Shown here: piece by piece, positions 17,695 to 26,744 of the stretch
Numbering within the stretch: position 1 is the first letter of the stretch
How the letters are laid out: every line of letters begins with the position of its first letter
Assembly (NCBI GenBank): GCA_963848475.1
Contig: CAWKDW010000009.1
Location: 1-64,000, forward strand
Source: Solirubrobacter sp963848475
GTDB taxonomy: Bacteria; Actinomycetota; Thermoleophilia; Solirubrobacterales; Solirubrobacteraceae
Direction of reading: 5' to 3'
DNA length: 64,000 bases
Position numbers and translations under genes: made by a program
The notes under the pieces: model-generated
What the model was told of the DNA's origin: nothing
Databases searched by the model: none
The model's input: the letters and a program-made list of their open reading frames with translations, nothing else

Positions 17695-18771
17695 TCAACG
17701 ACCTGCGGCTCGGGTGACGATCCGATCGAGCGCTCGCAGCTGCTCGTCCAACGGCGCGTCAGCGGCCGCCGGCGCAGGCTGTGGGCTCGAACGCGGTTCG
17801 CCACCGTCTCTCGACGCCGCCACCAGGATGATCAAGGCCACGACGATCGCGGCGGCGATCGCGGGCACGATGCTGTGACGTGACCTCGTCGACCGCGACG
17901 TGCGTCGTACGCCGGCCGTCGGTGAGGAGGGTCGGCGCGCCACGGCGGCGCCAGTGATCGGCGCGCCGCCCGTTGCTCGCGGAGCAGCCGCCGCGCGCGT
18001 CGTGGCCGTCGACCGGACGGCCCCTGCGCGGGCGTCCGATCGCGGCGCATCGATGAGGGCCAGCGCGTCCTTCGCGGAGCCGGGCCGCTGCTCGGGATCG
18101 GAGGGGGTGAGCGCAGCGATGAGGGGAGCCAGCTCCGGCGCGGGGCGCGCGCCGACAAGCTCGCGAATCACGAGTCCCGCCGCGTACAGATCACTGCGAG
18201 CGGTGGCCGGCTCACCGGTGGCGACCTCGGGGGCAAGGTACTTGAGCGTGCCGACGATCATGCCGGTCTGCGTCAGCGACGTCGCGTCGCCGGGTTGGGC
18301 GATCCCGAAGTCGGTCAGACGCGCCTGGCCGTAGGCGTCGAGGACCACGTTGGCGGGTTTGACATCACGGTGCACGATGCCCGCCGCATGGACCGCGTCG
18401 AGCGCGGCCAGCAGGCCTCGAGCGACAGCGACGGGCTCCGGCGCGCTCATCTCGGCGTCCGCCAGGCACGCGGCGAGGTCTGCCCCCGCCGCGTATTCCA
18501 TCACCAGATACGGGCGCCCGTCCTCGATCCCGAAATCGAAGACGCGCACGACGTTGGGGTGCGAAATCGCCGCCGCCGCGCGCGCTTCACGTTCAAAACG
18601 CTCGAACCAGCGAGCGTCGGCGGAAGGCGCCTCAGCCATCACCTTCACGGCGACCATGCGCCCGAGGCGCTCGTCGCGCGCCAGCCATACCGCGGCCATC
18701 CCGCCGGCGCCTAGTCGACGTCGCAGGCGATAGCGCCCGTTGAGCAGAGACATGCCGGCGGAGGGGTTCAT
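17695..18771 (-). CDS. Membrane-anchored Ser/Thr protein kinase (PknB-like)
   Basis: A 358-aa Hanks-type kinase. The glycine loop GAGGMA is at residues 21-26, the ATP-binding Lys at 43 (AVKVM), the catalytic loop HRDVKPAN at 134-141, DFG at 154-156 and APE at 180-182. A Ser/Arg/Ala-rich linker leads to one transmembrane helix at about 301-319 and a short outer tail of 39 residues, with no PASTA repeats. The linker and tail are much shorter than in PknB, and the kinase domain itself is compact (lobe C shortened after APE). The start overlaps the end of the upstream lipoprotein frame (ATGA). Likely substrates and signal are unknown. MSLLNG at 18753 is an alternative start. Confidence 0.85.
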   Translation of the reverse strand: MNPSAGMSLLNGRYRLRRRLGAGGMAAVWLARDERLGRMVAVKVMAEAPSADARWFERFEREARAAAAISHPNVVRVFDFGIEDGRPYLVMEYAAGADLAACLADAEMSAPEPVAVARGLLAALDAVHAAGIVHRDVKPANVVLDAYGQARLTDFGIAQPGDATSLTQTGMIVGTLKYLAPEVATGEPATARSDLYAAGLVIRELVGARPAPELAPLIAALTPSDPEQRPGSAKDALALIDAPRSDARAGAVRSTATTRAAAAPRATGGAPITGAAVARRPSSPTAGVRRTSRSTRSRHSIVPAIAAAIVVALIILVAASRDGGEPRSSPQPAPAAADAPLDEQLRALDRIVTRAAGR

Positions 18772-19247
18772 CGCTTGCCCTTCGGCCCGCGCTTGCCCGC
18801 TTTGCGCTTGGGCGGCTTGGCCGCCTTGCGCTTCGGCTTGCCGCCGGCTGCCTGGGCCGGAAGCGCCGGCGTGCTCTCCGGGGTGGGTGTCGCTTGCGCC
18901 GCCGTCGGCGTGGCAGTCGGCGTGGCGCTTTACGCCCCGGTCTCAAGCTCGATCCGCCGGCGCGCCTGTTCGATGCCGACCCGCAGCGCACGGGCATCGG
19001 CAGCTGAGAGTTCATCATCGCGCGCGTGGCGCGCGACCCGCTCAGACAGCGCCGACAGGGCACTCAGCGCGCGTGCGGCAGAACCGGCCGCAGCCGCCGC
19101 GCGCACCTCCGCGATCGTTGCGTGAAGCTCCTCCGCGGCGCCCGCGCCGAGCGGCGCCGACGCCCCGCAGCCTCCCGCAGCGATGCCTGAGAGAAGTGCG
19201 GCCACAACGACCGACACCATCGAGAAACGCCGTCGCAAGGCGAGCAT
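18768..19247 (-). CDS. Lipoprotein with basic Lys/Pro-rich tail, interrupted by an in-frame stop
   Basis: The N-terminus (SVVVAALLSGIAAGGCG) is a lipoprotein signal with the lipidated Cys in AGGC. About 60 residues of Ala-rich helix follow (AEELHATIAEVRAAAAAG, LSALSALSERVARHARD). A TAA stops the frame at 18930. The same frame continues without a gap through ATPTATPTAAQATPTPE and a tail GGKPKRKAAKPPKRKAGKRG to a TGA at 18768, which overlaps the kinase start. The tail has clear coding character, so the TAA is either a nonsense mutation or a base error. The pair of lipoprotein and kinase suggests that the helical outer part senses something for the kinase. The family is unknown. Confidence 0.55.
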
Positions 19248-19461
19248 TCTCGCCGATCGAGCCCAGAGCGCACCCGCCTGTCAACGGTCGTTGACAGGCA
19301 CGTCGGCCGGAGCTCGTTCGGTCGGTGTCACGCTGGTTTGACGATTGTTTCCAGATCTTGCCTGCGGAGGCGTATGGTCGGTCGGCCAGAGCTCAGGGCG
19401 CCTCCGGAAGCGGCGCCGGTCGGAGAGGGCAGGGATCGCCCGGGCGTCGGAGGTTGCCGCG

Positions 19462-20976
19462 ATGCGGAGAGTCAACGTCCTCGTGTTTGCAGTGCTTGGC
19501 GTCGCGGCTGCGGCGGCGCCCGCCCAGGCGTCGCCGTTCGCGCTCGGCCCCACGACGCTGGTGTCGGGGGTGAGCCCATTCGCCCCGGGCTGCGGCGGAT
19601 CGGGTGAGGCGACCGACGGCAGCGTGCTCTATCAGAACGCGGAGGTCGAGACGCATTCGGCCGTCAACCCGGCCAATCCCGACAACGTCGTGGCGTTCTG
19701 GCAACAGGACCGCTGGTCCGACGGCGGGTCACACGGCAACCTCGCCGGCTATTCGCGCGACGGCGGCCTGACGTGGGCTCGCAGCGCCCCGCGCTTCTCG
19801 CGCTGCGCCGGCGGCGCCGGGCTCGGCGAGGCCGGCGACTACGAGCGAGCAACCGACCCGTGGGTTTCGTTCAGCCCCAACGGGCGCCTCCACGCGATCA
19901 CCATCGGGTTCGACAACTCGACCGCCCGCAACGCCATCCTCGCTGCCTTCTCCGACGACGGTGGGGGCAACTGGAGCACGCCGCGCGTCGTGCGTTTCGA
20001 CAACCCGCGTGCCGTCGGCAACAACTTCAACGACAAGGAGACATTGACGGCCGACCCCTTCGACTCGTCGCTCGTGTACGCGACGTGGCAGCGCATCGTC
20101 TCTCCCGGCGAGCGGTCCGCCCAGCAGGCCTATAGCAACGCGGCGAGCTACAAGTCCGAGGCCTGGTTCGCGCGCTCGACCGACGGTGGCCGGTCCTGGG
20201 AGCCGGCACGGTCGATCTACAGCGATCGCGGCGTCTTCACCCAGACGATCGGCAACCAGGTCGAAGTGCTCGCCGACGGGACGCTCATCAACGGCTTCAA
20301 CCTGATCCATGCGATCACCAACCGCCACGGATCGCGCGGCTACAACATCGCGCTCATCCGCTCGCCCGACAAGGGGGTGACCTGGTCGCGCGAGACGATC
20401 GTCAACCAGTTGCTCGTCGACGCGGTCACCGATCCCGAGACCGGCCACGACGTCCGGACCGGCGACATCATCCCCGACTGGGCCGTCGACCACTCAGCCA
20501 CCGCGACGCGCGGCAACGTCTACGTCGTCTGGATGGACCGGCGCTTCAACGACGCCGACCACGACGACATCCTGCTCTCCCGCTCCACCGACGGCGGGCA
20601 GACGTGGAGCGCCCCCGTGGTGGCCGACCACACCCCGAGCGGCGTCGACGCATTCACCGCCATGGTCGACGTCGACAGCCAGGGACGCGTCGCCGTGTCC
20701 TACTACGACTTCCGCAACGACGTCCCAGGCGACGCGTCGCTCTCGACGGACTTCTGGGTGACGCACTCGCACGACGGCGGGAAGACGTTCCCCGCCGAGA
20801 GCCGCCTGACCGACACATCGTTCGACATGCGCACCGCGCCCGACGCGTCCGGCTACTTCGTCGGCGACTACACCGGACTCGCACATGCCGGCTCGGTGTT
20901 CCACCCGGCGTGGGTGGCGGCCAACAGCGCCAGCACCGCCAACCGCACCGACGTGTTCCACCGCAGCGCCGGGTAG
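19462..20976 (+). CDS. Secreted BNR/Asp-box sialidase-like protein
   Basis: A 504-aa protein. ATG 19462 has GGAGG 8 nt upstream and begins a signal peptide (VLVFAVLGVAAAAAPAQAS). Asp boxes of the form S-x-D-G-G-x-T/S-W occur at SRDGGLTW, SDDGGGNW, STDGGRSW, SPDKGVTW, STDGGQTW and SHDGGKTF, spaced as in a six-bladed beta-propeller. Cysteines fall in pairs near the start. The fold matches exo-alpha-sialidases and the larger BNR family. I cannot confirm the catalytic Arg triad, so the protein may bind or hydrolyse another glycan or polyester. A clear hairpin follows the stop. Confidence 0.8.
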   Translation: MRRVNVLVFAVLGVAAAAAPAQASPFALGPTTLVSGVSPFAPGCGGSGEATDGSVLYQNAEVETHSAVNPANPDNVVAFWQQDRWSDGGSHGNLAGYSRDGGLTWARSAPRFSRCAGGAGLGEAGDYERATDPWVSFSPNGRLHAITIGFDNSTARNAILAAFSDDGGGNWSTPRVVRFDNPRAVGNNFNDKETLTADPFDSSLVYATWQRIVSPGERSAQQAYSNAASYKSEAWFARSTDGGRSWEPARSIYSDRGVFTQTIGNQVEVLADGTLINGFNLIHAITNRHGSRGYNIALIRSPDKGVTWSRETIVNQLLVDAVTDPETGHDVRTGDIIPDWAVDHSATATRGNVYVVWMDRRFNDADHDDILLSRSTDGGQTWSAPVVADHTPSGVDAFTAMVDVDSQGRVAVSYYDFRNDVPGDASLSTDFWVTHSHDGGKTFPAESRLTDTSFDMRTAPDASGYFVGDYTGLAHAGSVFHPAWVAANSASTANRTDVFHRSAG

Positions 20977-20987
20977 GGATCGGGTCA

Positions 20988-21016
20988 GACCGCCGCGACC
21001 TCGCGTCGCGGCGGTC
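20988..21016 (+). terminator. Perfect 12-bp hairpin after the sialidase-like gene
   Basis: GACCGCCGCGAC (20988-20999) and GTCGCGGCGGTC (21005-21016) are perfect inverted copies around the 5-nt loop CTCGC. The hairpin lies 12 bp past the stop codon. Confidence 0.75.
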
Positions 21017-21079
21017 CCTCCAGAACGGTCGGCGGCGGCCGATAACCGGGCCATCGCTCACCAGCAAGGAGAACACCCC

Positions 21080-21421
21080 GTGGTCGCACGCAAGCTCGTC
21101 ATCGCCGCAACCGGAGCATTCATGGCCGTCGGACTGGTTCCCGCGGCGGCGAACGCCGCCAAGCCCGCCAGTACCTCGTCCACGGCGGTCTGCAACGAAG
21201 CCGAGAACTCCTTCCAGGGTGGCTACACCGTCAACGGCGGACCCGTCGACCCGAATCCGCCGGCCTTCCTGCGCGGCTCGCAGATGCGCGTCGGCAACGG
21301 TCACGGCGTCGGCCTGGTCAATGCGGCCGAGCACTCCCCCGCGTTGCGGACCTGCGGTCCCACGGGCGACGGCGGCGGCGACGGCGGCGACGATGGCGGC
21401 GGCGGAATCACGCTCACCTGA
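21080..21421 (+). CDS. Small secreted protein of unknown function
   Basis: A 113-aa protein starting at GTG 21080 with AAGGAG 9 nt upstream. The signal peptide KLVIAATGAFMAVGLVPAAA ends at AANAA. The mature part is 84 residues with two cysteines (AVCNEAENS and LRTCGPTG) that may form a disulfide, and a Gly/Asp-rich tail (GDGGGDGGDDGGGG). I do not recognise the family. It sits downstream of the sialidase-like gene but after its terminator, so it is transcribed separately or at a low read-through level. Confidence 0.6.
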   Translation: MVARKLVIAATGAFMAVGLVPAAANAAKPASTSSTAVCNEAENSFQGGYTVNGGPVDPNPPAFLRGSQMRVGNGHGVGLVNAAEHSPALRTCGPTGDGGGDGGDDGGGGITLT

Positions 21422-21556
21422 ACGAACGCAACCGCGGTGGAGGCTGGCGTCCCCGCCGCGGCGAGGTAGCCGGCAAACGTTCGTCACGTGGGGCGTCAAG
21501 GGGCGCTGCGTGCGCGGCGGCGGTTTCGAATCCGCCGCCGCCCACGGGCCTTGGTG

Positions 21557-22159
21557 TTACGCGGTGCGCGGTGAGAGGGCGAGCAGCGCGTTCAGGATCT
21601 GGGTGAGCTGACCGAGCGGCGTGTTGGCGAGCGCACCGGAGGGATTGAGGATGCCGGTGATCCCGCAGAGCAGGTTGCCCAGCAGATTGCCCGGGCCCTG
21701 GACGGCGTCGATGCGCAGTTGGATCTGGTTGGTGCGGACGACGAGACCGAGCACGCGGAGGTTGACCGGCCCGAGGTCGAGTCCCAGGATCGAGCACGCG
21801 TTACCGGCGGGCAGCGGCGGCAGCGGCAGCGGCGGCACCTGGCTGGACCGCGCTTGTGCGGGCGTGCCGGCGTTGGCCACGGTCGCGGGGAGCCGCACGT
21901 TGTGCTTCGTGAACTTCCGGTGGGCGACCTTGCCCTTGATCGTGCCGACGGAATAGAGCTTGCCGCCCTTGGACACGAAACGCTGGATCGCGTACGTGCC
22001 GGTCATCCGCTTGTTGCCCTTGGTGGTCTTGCCGCTGATCGGAACGACCTGCGTCAGCCGTGCCGGTCCGTCCTGGGCACTGGCGAGGCTGGTCGTGCCG
22101 GCGAGCAGCAGACCGCTCGAGAGCATGGCCGCGGTGGCGGCCAGGCGAATCCTGGACAT
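21557..22159 (-). CDS. Secreted protein of unknown function
   Basis: A 200-aa protein. ATG 22159 has a strong GGAGG 7 nt upstream. The signal peptide (LAATAAMLSSGLLLAG) is cut near LASAQ. A basic, beta-rich part follows (ISGKTTKGNKRMTGTYAIQR), then a Pro/Leu linker (PPLPLPPLPAG), then a region dense in Leu/Gly/Asn (CSILGLDLGPVNLRVLGLVV, LLGNLLCGITGILN) with two Cys. Proteins of this layout are abundant in Thermoleophilia-like genomes, but I cannot name a function. It converges with the small secreted protein gene. Confidence 0.65.
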   Translation of the reverse strand: MSRIRLAATAAMLSSGLLLAGTTSLASAQDGPARLTQVVPISGKTTKGNKRMTGTYAIQRFVSKGGKLYSVGTIKGKVAHRKFTKHNVRLPATVANAGTPAQARSSQVPPLPLPPLPAGNACSILGLDLGPVNLRVLGLVVRTNQIQLRIDAVQGPGNLLGNLLCGITGILNPSGALANTPLGQLTQILNALLALSPRTA

Positions 22160-22434
22160 GTGATTCCTCCCTACGAGGGTTGAGTTACGCAGGGTCATTC
22201 CCACCGGCGCGGCGTCACGAAATCTGCTGGGACCGTTTCAGAACTTCGACGTCACAGTCGATTGACGCTCACCGTTGGTGCGATGGCTTCACCACAGCCG
22301 ATTCGCGCTTTCGCCGGTTTGAGCGGAGGGTGTCACGTACGTTGACGGGCGACGGCGTAGCCCGGACACGCGCGTGTTCTTCGTCGGCGGACGGGCATCG
22401 ATCTCGCCACGGCTACGCAGCGAGTTGCCGGTGC

Positions 22435-22962
22435 CTATTGGATTCGGACCCCCGCGACGTCAGAGCTCGCGCCGGTGACTTCGGTGACGACCTCGCCGCG
22501 GATGTCGCCGGTGGGCGTCCCGGTGAAGGCGACGCCCGAGGCGCGGCCGTGAAGCTCGCGGGCGCGGACGCTGCCCGTGATGGTTGGGGTGCCGGTGGGC
22601 TCGCGCTGCTCGCCGCGGAAGGTGATGCGCTGGCCGACGATCGCCTCGATCGCCTCGCGCAGGGCGAGCGTCGCCGCGACGGTGTCCGCGTCGGTCTCCT
22701 CGGCGGGCTCGATTTCGTCGGCGTAGTCGGCGAGGCGGTGGCGGAGGTCGCGGAGCTCGCCCGCGAGCTCGTCGGCGGCCGCGGGGTCGAGCTTCAGGGG
22801 TGCGAGCTCGCCTTCGAGCAGAGTGGAGGCGGGCGGAGCGTCGGCGGTCTCCCTGCGCTCGCGCCGGCGCTTGAGGATCTCGCCGGCCTGGGCGTAGAGG
22901 AACTTGATCCCGTCCGTGAGGGCGATCGCGCCGAGGGCGCCGAGGCTGAACGGCTCGACCAT
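22435..22962 (-). CDS. Small coiled-coil protein, last gene of the NTPase-TPR operon
   Basis: A 175-aa protein of unknown family. An N-terminal hydrophobic helix (PFSLGALGAIALTDGIKFLY) and the basic KRRRERRE lead into a long acidic helical stretch at about 45-110 (DELAGELRDLRHRLADYADE). The C-terminal 50 residues (TGSVRARELHGRASGVAFTG, EVVTEVTGASSDVAGVRI) have short quasi-repeats of Gly-x-Val type that suggest a small beta structure. The start overlaps the TPR gene stop (TGATG), so it is translationally coupled. It may be the effector or adaptor of the system. The hydrophobic start could insert in a membrane. Confidence 0.6.
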   Translation of the reverse strand: MVEPFSLGALGAIALTDGIKFLYAQAGEILKRRRERRETADAPPASTLLEGELAPLKLDPAAADELAGELRDLRHRLADYADEIEPAEETDADTVAATLALREAIEAIVGQRITFRGEQREPTGTPTITGSVRARELHGRASGVAFTGTPTGDIRGEVVTEVTGASSDVAGVRIQ

Positions 22963-25900
22963 CAGAGTGCTCCTTCGGGTTCGATTTCCGCGAGGGCCTG
23001 CAGGGCCTCCGCGGCGAAGACGGGCTCCGTGGCAGCGCGCCGCAACGCGGGCCCGGCGGTCGCGTGCTCACCCGTTGCGGCGAGCAGGCGGCCGAGGCGC
23101 AGCGCCGCGAGGCCGCCGAGGGCGAGGGCGCGCTCGATCGCTTCCGCCGACCCGAGTTCGCGCAGTCTGACGGCAGCCTCGGGAGCGACCCACGGATTCC
23201 CCGACTCGAGCGCGCGCTCGTACGCCGCGCGCCCTTGCTCGGTGTCGCCACCGAGCAGATCGCCGAGCGCGAGGGCCGCGCCGGGGGCATAGAGATCATC
23301 GGGCCGCTCGGCGGCACGCCGCAGGAGCGTCTCGGCGGTCGCGACGTCTCCGCGGTCGAGCAGCCGGCGCCCGAGCCGAAGCGCCACGCGCGCGCCCGCG
23401 GCCAGGATGCTGTCGAGTGCACCGTCGCCCTCATCGGCGAGCAGGCGCGAGGCGGCCGCGGCGGCCGTCTCCGGATCGGGGCAGGCCAGGAGGTCGCGAT
23501 ACGTGCGCCCGGCGATCGCGCCGCGGCCGGTTGCGGCATGGAGGTCAGCGAGCGCGAGCGTCGCCGCGGCCGCGGCCCGCGGTTCGGAACGAGCGCCGGA
23601 GACCGCACGCCGCAACAGCTGCTCGGCCTCGACGAGCCGTCCCTCACGGACGAGCAGCCGGCTGAGCTTGACCGCCGCCCACGGAGCCGGGCCGCGACCG
23701 AGCGCGCGCCGGTACGCAGCCGCCGCGGCGACCGCGTCCCCTTTGGCGGCGAGCAGGTCGCCCAGTTCCGTCGCGGCCTGTAGGGCCACGGCCCGGCGGC
23801 CGGAGCGCTCGGCACGCTCGTAGAGCTCGAGGTCCGAACGAAGCCGGGCGAGTCGCAGCGTCGCCTCGGGAAGTTCGGGGTCGGCGAGCCGGAAGGCGAC
23901 CTCGGCGGCCGCCGGCCGCCCGGCCGCGAGGAGCCGGTCGCCGAGCATGAGCGCGGCTCGGGGACCGGCCGCGCCGACCTCGTGCACGACCGCCGCGTCG
24001 CGGTCCCCCGCAGCGGGGGTCGCAGCCGGGCACGACGCGGGAAGCGGCGTGGCCGCGGCGGAGTCCGACGACGGCACGGCAAGCGGCCCGGCCGCGTCCT
24101 CCCGTGGCAGGTCCAGGAGCCGCAGGACCGCCTGGGCGGCGAGGTCGTCGTCGCCCGCGGTGGTCGCTCGGCGGTACGCGGCGCGCGCCGCGCAGTCGTC
24201 GCCCGTGGCGGCCAGGAGTTCGCCGAGATGCAACGAAGCGGCCGGAGCGCCGGCCGCCTCGGCCTCGCGGTAGGCGTCAGCCGCGGCGCACAGTTCGCCG
24301 GCCGCGCGCAGGCTGTCGCCGCGGCCCGTGAGGCAGCGCGAGCGAGACAGCGCCTGCGGCGGACGATCCAGGGCGGCGAGGCTGCCGGCGAAGGCCTCCG
24401 CGGCGTCCTCGTAGCGACCGGCCTTCAGGAGCGCTTCGTCGCGGGCGACGTGGAACTCGCCGAGGCGGGCCTCCAGCGCGTCGCAGCGCAGCCGCGGCGC
24501 TTCGTCGAGGGCCTGGGTGAGCATGGCTACGGCCTCCGCCCAGTCGCCCCGGTGGGCAGAGGCGTACGCGTGGTTGAGGCGATACCACGGGGCGGGAGAG
24601 CGGCTGAGCGCCGCGCCGAGATGGTCGCGGGCCGTGTCCAGCGCCGTCGCCTCGCCCGCAAGGAGACAGCGCACGGCCTCCGCATTGTCGCGGTCCGCGG
24701 CGCGGACACTCGGGCTGCGGACGAACGCGTCACGCGCCGCGAGCGCCGAGGCGTCCGAGAACCGGGCGACGTCGCCGACGCGCCCGCGGCGGCGGCTCAA
24801 CGCGGCCGCTTCCGCCAGGTACTCCGTGGCGGCCGAGGCCCGTCCGCGCGCCGAGGCGTGCTCGGCCTTGGCCATCAGCAGCCGGACCCGAAGCTCGAGG
24901 CTCGCGCCGGCGAGCCGCGCCGACGCGGCGCCGATCAGCGCATCCGAGCGCGCGCCGTGGTCGCCGCCGGAGGTCGCGTCATGGTCGCCGCCGGAGGTCG
25001 CGCCATGGTCGCCGCCGGAGGTCGCGTCATGCTCGCCGCCCGGCCGCGCACCGCGATCGCCGCGAGCGGCCGCGGCGCGGTCGCCGCCGGAGCGCGCGAG
25101 CAGCGCCGCCAACTCGGCCGAGGCCAGCGCGGCCAACATCTCATGGCCGCAGTCGTCCCAGCGCCGTTCGACCTCGGCGAGCGCCGTGGCCGCCTCGTCG
25201 ACCCGCCCGATCGCCGCGAGCACTCGCGCGCGCTGGTGCTCGGCGTCCAGCGCCAGGCCGGGCCGCTGCGAGCCCGCGGCGGCGTCGGCGGCCAACGCGA
25301 AGTGCTCGAGCGCCTCGGAATGCCGTTCCTCGTCGAGGGCGAGCGCTCCTCGCTCGTACGCGAACTCCGCCCGCACGCCAGCGGCGGCGAGCGCCCCGAC
25401 GGCGGTCTCGACCCGCGCCAACGCCGCCCGCGCGCGCCGGCGCTGCCCGCTGAGGCGCAGCAGCCGCGCCCGCTCGATCGCGCGCCGGACGAGCGGGATG
25501 GGGTCGCCGAGCCCCGCGAGCAACGCCTCGGTCTCGGCGAGCACGGTGTCCAGCAGCACCGGGTCCTCCTCGGCGAAGCAGGCCGACAGAACCTCACCGA
25601 GCGCGAGATGCGGAGAGCGAACGTCGCGCAGTTGCATCCGCGCCAGATCGAGTGCGCGCAACGCACTGGCCAGAGCCTCGTCGCGATGGCCGCAGCGCAG
25701 CTCTGCGTCGGCCAGCTCGGTCAACGCGCACACCAGCGCCCGCGGCCCCGAGGCCAGCTTCAATGCCTTGCGTTGCTGCACGACCGCCACCTCGGGCTGT
25801 TCGAGCAGCACGAGCGTGCCCGCCAGCCGCAGGTGACTGAAGGGAAGGTTGGCGCGATCGTCCCGAGAGGCCTCGTGCACGGAGACCGCGGCTTCGAACG

Positions 25901-26744
25901 TCGCGCGCGCCGCGCGCAGCCGGAACTGCCGCCGCAGCGCCAGCCCGAGCTCGCCGAGCGCCGACTGCCGCAGCCGCAGATCGCGCTGGGTCACCGAGGC
26001 CAGGGGGGCGAGCACCCGCTCCGCCCGAACCGCGCGCTCCGTTCGCTCCAGCAGCCGCCCGTCCCAGTAGGCGAGCCACTCGAGCACCGAGTCCGCGGTC
26101 CCGTCGTCCTCCAACCCCGCGACCGCCTCCCGAGCGCCACCGATCAATACGCGACAGACGGTGTAGCGCCCGGAGTCCTCGTAGCTCGCGAGCTGCGCCT
26201 CGAGGAACTCCAGCGCCGAGCGCGCGGACAGCAGCGAGTGCTGATAGAGGGCCTCGAGCAATGGTGTCAGCAGCCGCGTCTCGAGCGTCGCCGCCAGCGT
26301 GCGGTAGCGCGCGAAGTTCGCCTTCTGGACGATCCGCCCGACGCGAGCGGCGTCCTCCTCCAGCGCGCGCGCCGCGGAATGCTCGGCTTCGAAGTGCACG
26401 ACGAGCCGTCCCGTCAGCTCGCGCAGCGCAGCGCGCCGCTCGTCGCGAAAGCGCGCCAGCAGCGGTACGCGGACGCCGTCGTGGTAGACGAAGCCACCGC
26501 CCTCGCGCGGCTTGACGAACGGGTACTCGCAGAGCTCGCGCAGCAGTCGCGCGTTGCCCGCGACGTCCTCCGGCGAACAACGGAGCACGCCCACGATCGT
26601 CGCGTCGACACGCCGCGGAACGGCGCAGGCCTCGACCAGCGTGGCCAACTCGCGGTCAGCCACGGTCGCGACGATCCGGTCGACCAGCGCGACGCCGGGA
26701 TCGTCGCCCTCGTCGAGCGCGGCCATGAAGCTCGCGAGGCTCAT
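22962..26744 (-). CDS. 1260-aa helical-repeat (TPR-like) protein
   Basis: It starts at ATG 26744 and overlaps the upstream NTPase stop by 4 bp. Residues 1-110 (VALVDRIVATVADRELATLV to YHDGVRVPLL) look like the winged-helix end of a STAND-type module. The rest, roughly 110-1260, is nearly all helical repeats of 34-40 residues with TPR-style Ala/Gly/Leu spacing (ALELGDLLAAKGDAVAAAAA, LRRAAERPDDLYAPGAALAL). This scaffold should bind a partner or sense a ligand. A block of 8-residue repeats (GGDHDATS) interrupts it near residues 570-600. I recognise no catalytic domain. The open frame running upstream of 26744 is a shadow of the next gene. Confidence 0.75.
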   Translation of the reverse strand: MSLASFMAALDEGDDPGVALVDRIVATVADRELATLVEACAVPRRVDATIVGVLRCSPEDVAGNARLLRELCEYPFVKPREGGGFVYHDGVRVPLLARFRDERRAALRELTGRLVVHFEAEHSAARALEEDAARVGRIVQKANFARYRTLAATLETRLLTPLLEALYQHSLLSARSALEFLEAQLASYEDSGRYTVCRVLIGGAREAVAGLEDDGTADSVLEWLAYWDGRLLERTERAVRAERVLAPLASVTQRDLRLRQSALGELGLALRRQFRLRAARATFEAAVSVHEASRDDRANLPFSHLRLAGTLVLLEQPEVAVVQQRKALKLASGPRALVCALTELADAELRCGHRDEALASALRALDLARMQLRDVRSPHLALGEVLSACFAEEDPVLLDTVLAETEALLAGLGDPIPLVRRAIERARLLRLSGQRRRARAALARVETAVGALAAAGVRAEFAYERGALALDEERHSEALEHFALAADAAAGSQRPGLALDAEHQRARVLAAIGRVDEAATALAEVERRWDDCGHEMLAALASAELAALLARSGGDRAAAARGDRGARPGGEHDATSGGDHGATSGGDHDATSGGDHGARSDALIGAASARLAGASLELRVRLLMAKAEHASARGRASAATEYLAEAAALSRRRGRVGDVARFSDASALAARDAFVRSPSVRAADRDNAEAVRCLLAGEATALDTARDHLGAALSRSPAPWYRLNHAYASAHRGDWAEAVAMLTQALDEAPRLRCDALEARLGEFHVARDEALLKAGRYEDAAEAFAGSLAALDRPPQALSRSRCLTGRGDSLRAAGELCAAADAYREAEAAGAPAASLHLGELLAATGDDCAARAAYRRATTAGDDDLAAQAVLRLLDLPREDAAGPLAVPSSDSAAATPLPASCPAATPAAGDRDAAVVHEVGAAGPRAALMLGDRLLAAGRPAAAEVAFRLADPELPEATLRLARLRSDLELYERAERSGRRAVALQAATELGDLLAAKGDAVAAAAAYRRALGRGPAPWAAVKLSRLLVREGRLVEAEQLLRRAVSGARSEPRAAAAATLALADLHAATGRGAIAGRTYRDLLACPDPETAAAAASRLLADEGDGALDSILAAGARVALRLGRRLLDRGDVATAETLLRRAAERPDDLYAPGAALALGDLLGGDTEQGRAAYERALESGNPWVAPEAAVRLRELGSAEAIERALALGGLAALRLGRLLAATGEHATAGPALRRAATEPVFAAEALQALAEIEPEGAL
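24958..25029 (-). repeat. Tandem 24-bp repeat inside the TPR-protein gene
   Basis: Three units of 24 bp (24958-24981, 24982-25005, 25006-25029) are nearly identical, and a fourth is degraded after 25030. The unit encodes GGDHxATS with D or G at the variable place. The frame is kept because 24 is a multiple of three. Such slippage-prone arrays vary in copy number between strains. Confidence 0.75.

Noticed and set aside
24958..25045. CRISPR-like short repeats
   Set aside because: Units are contiguous 24-bp copies with no spacers and lie in a coding frame.
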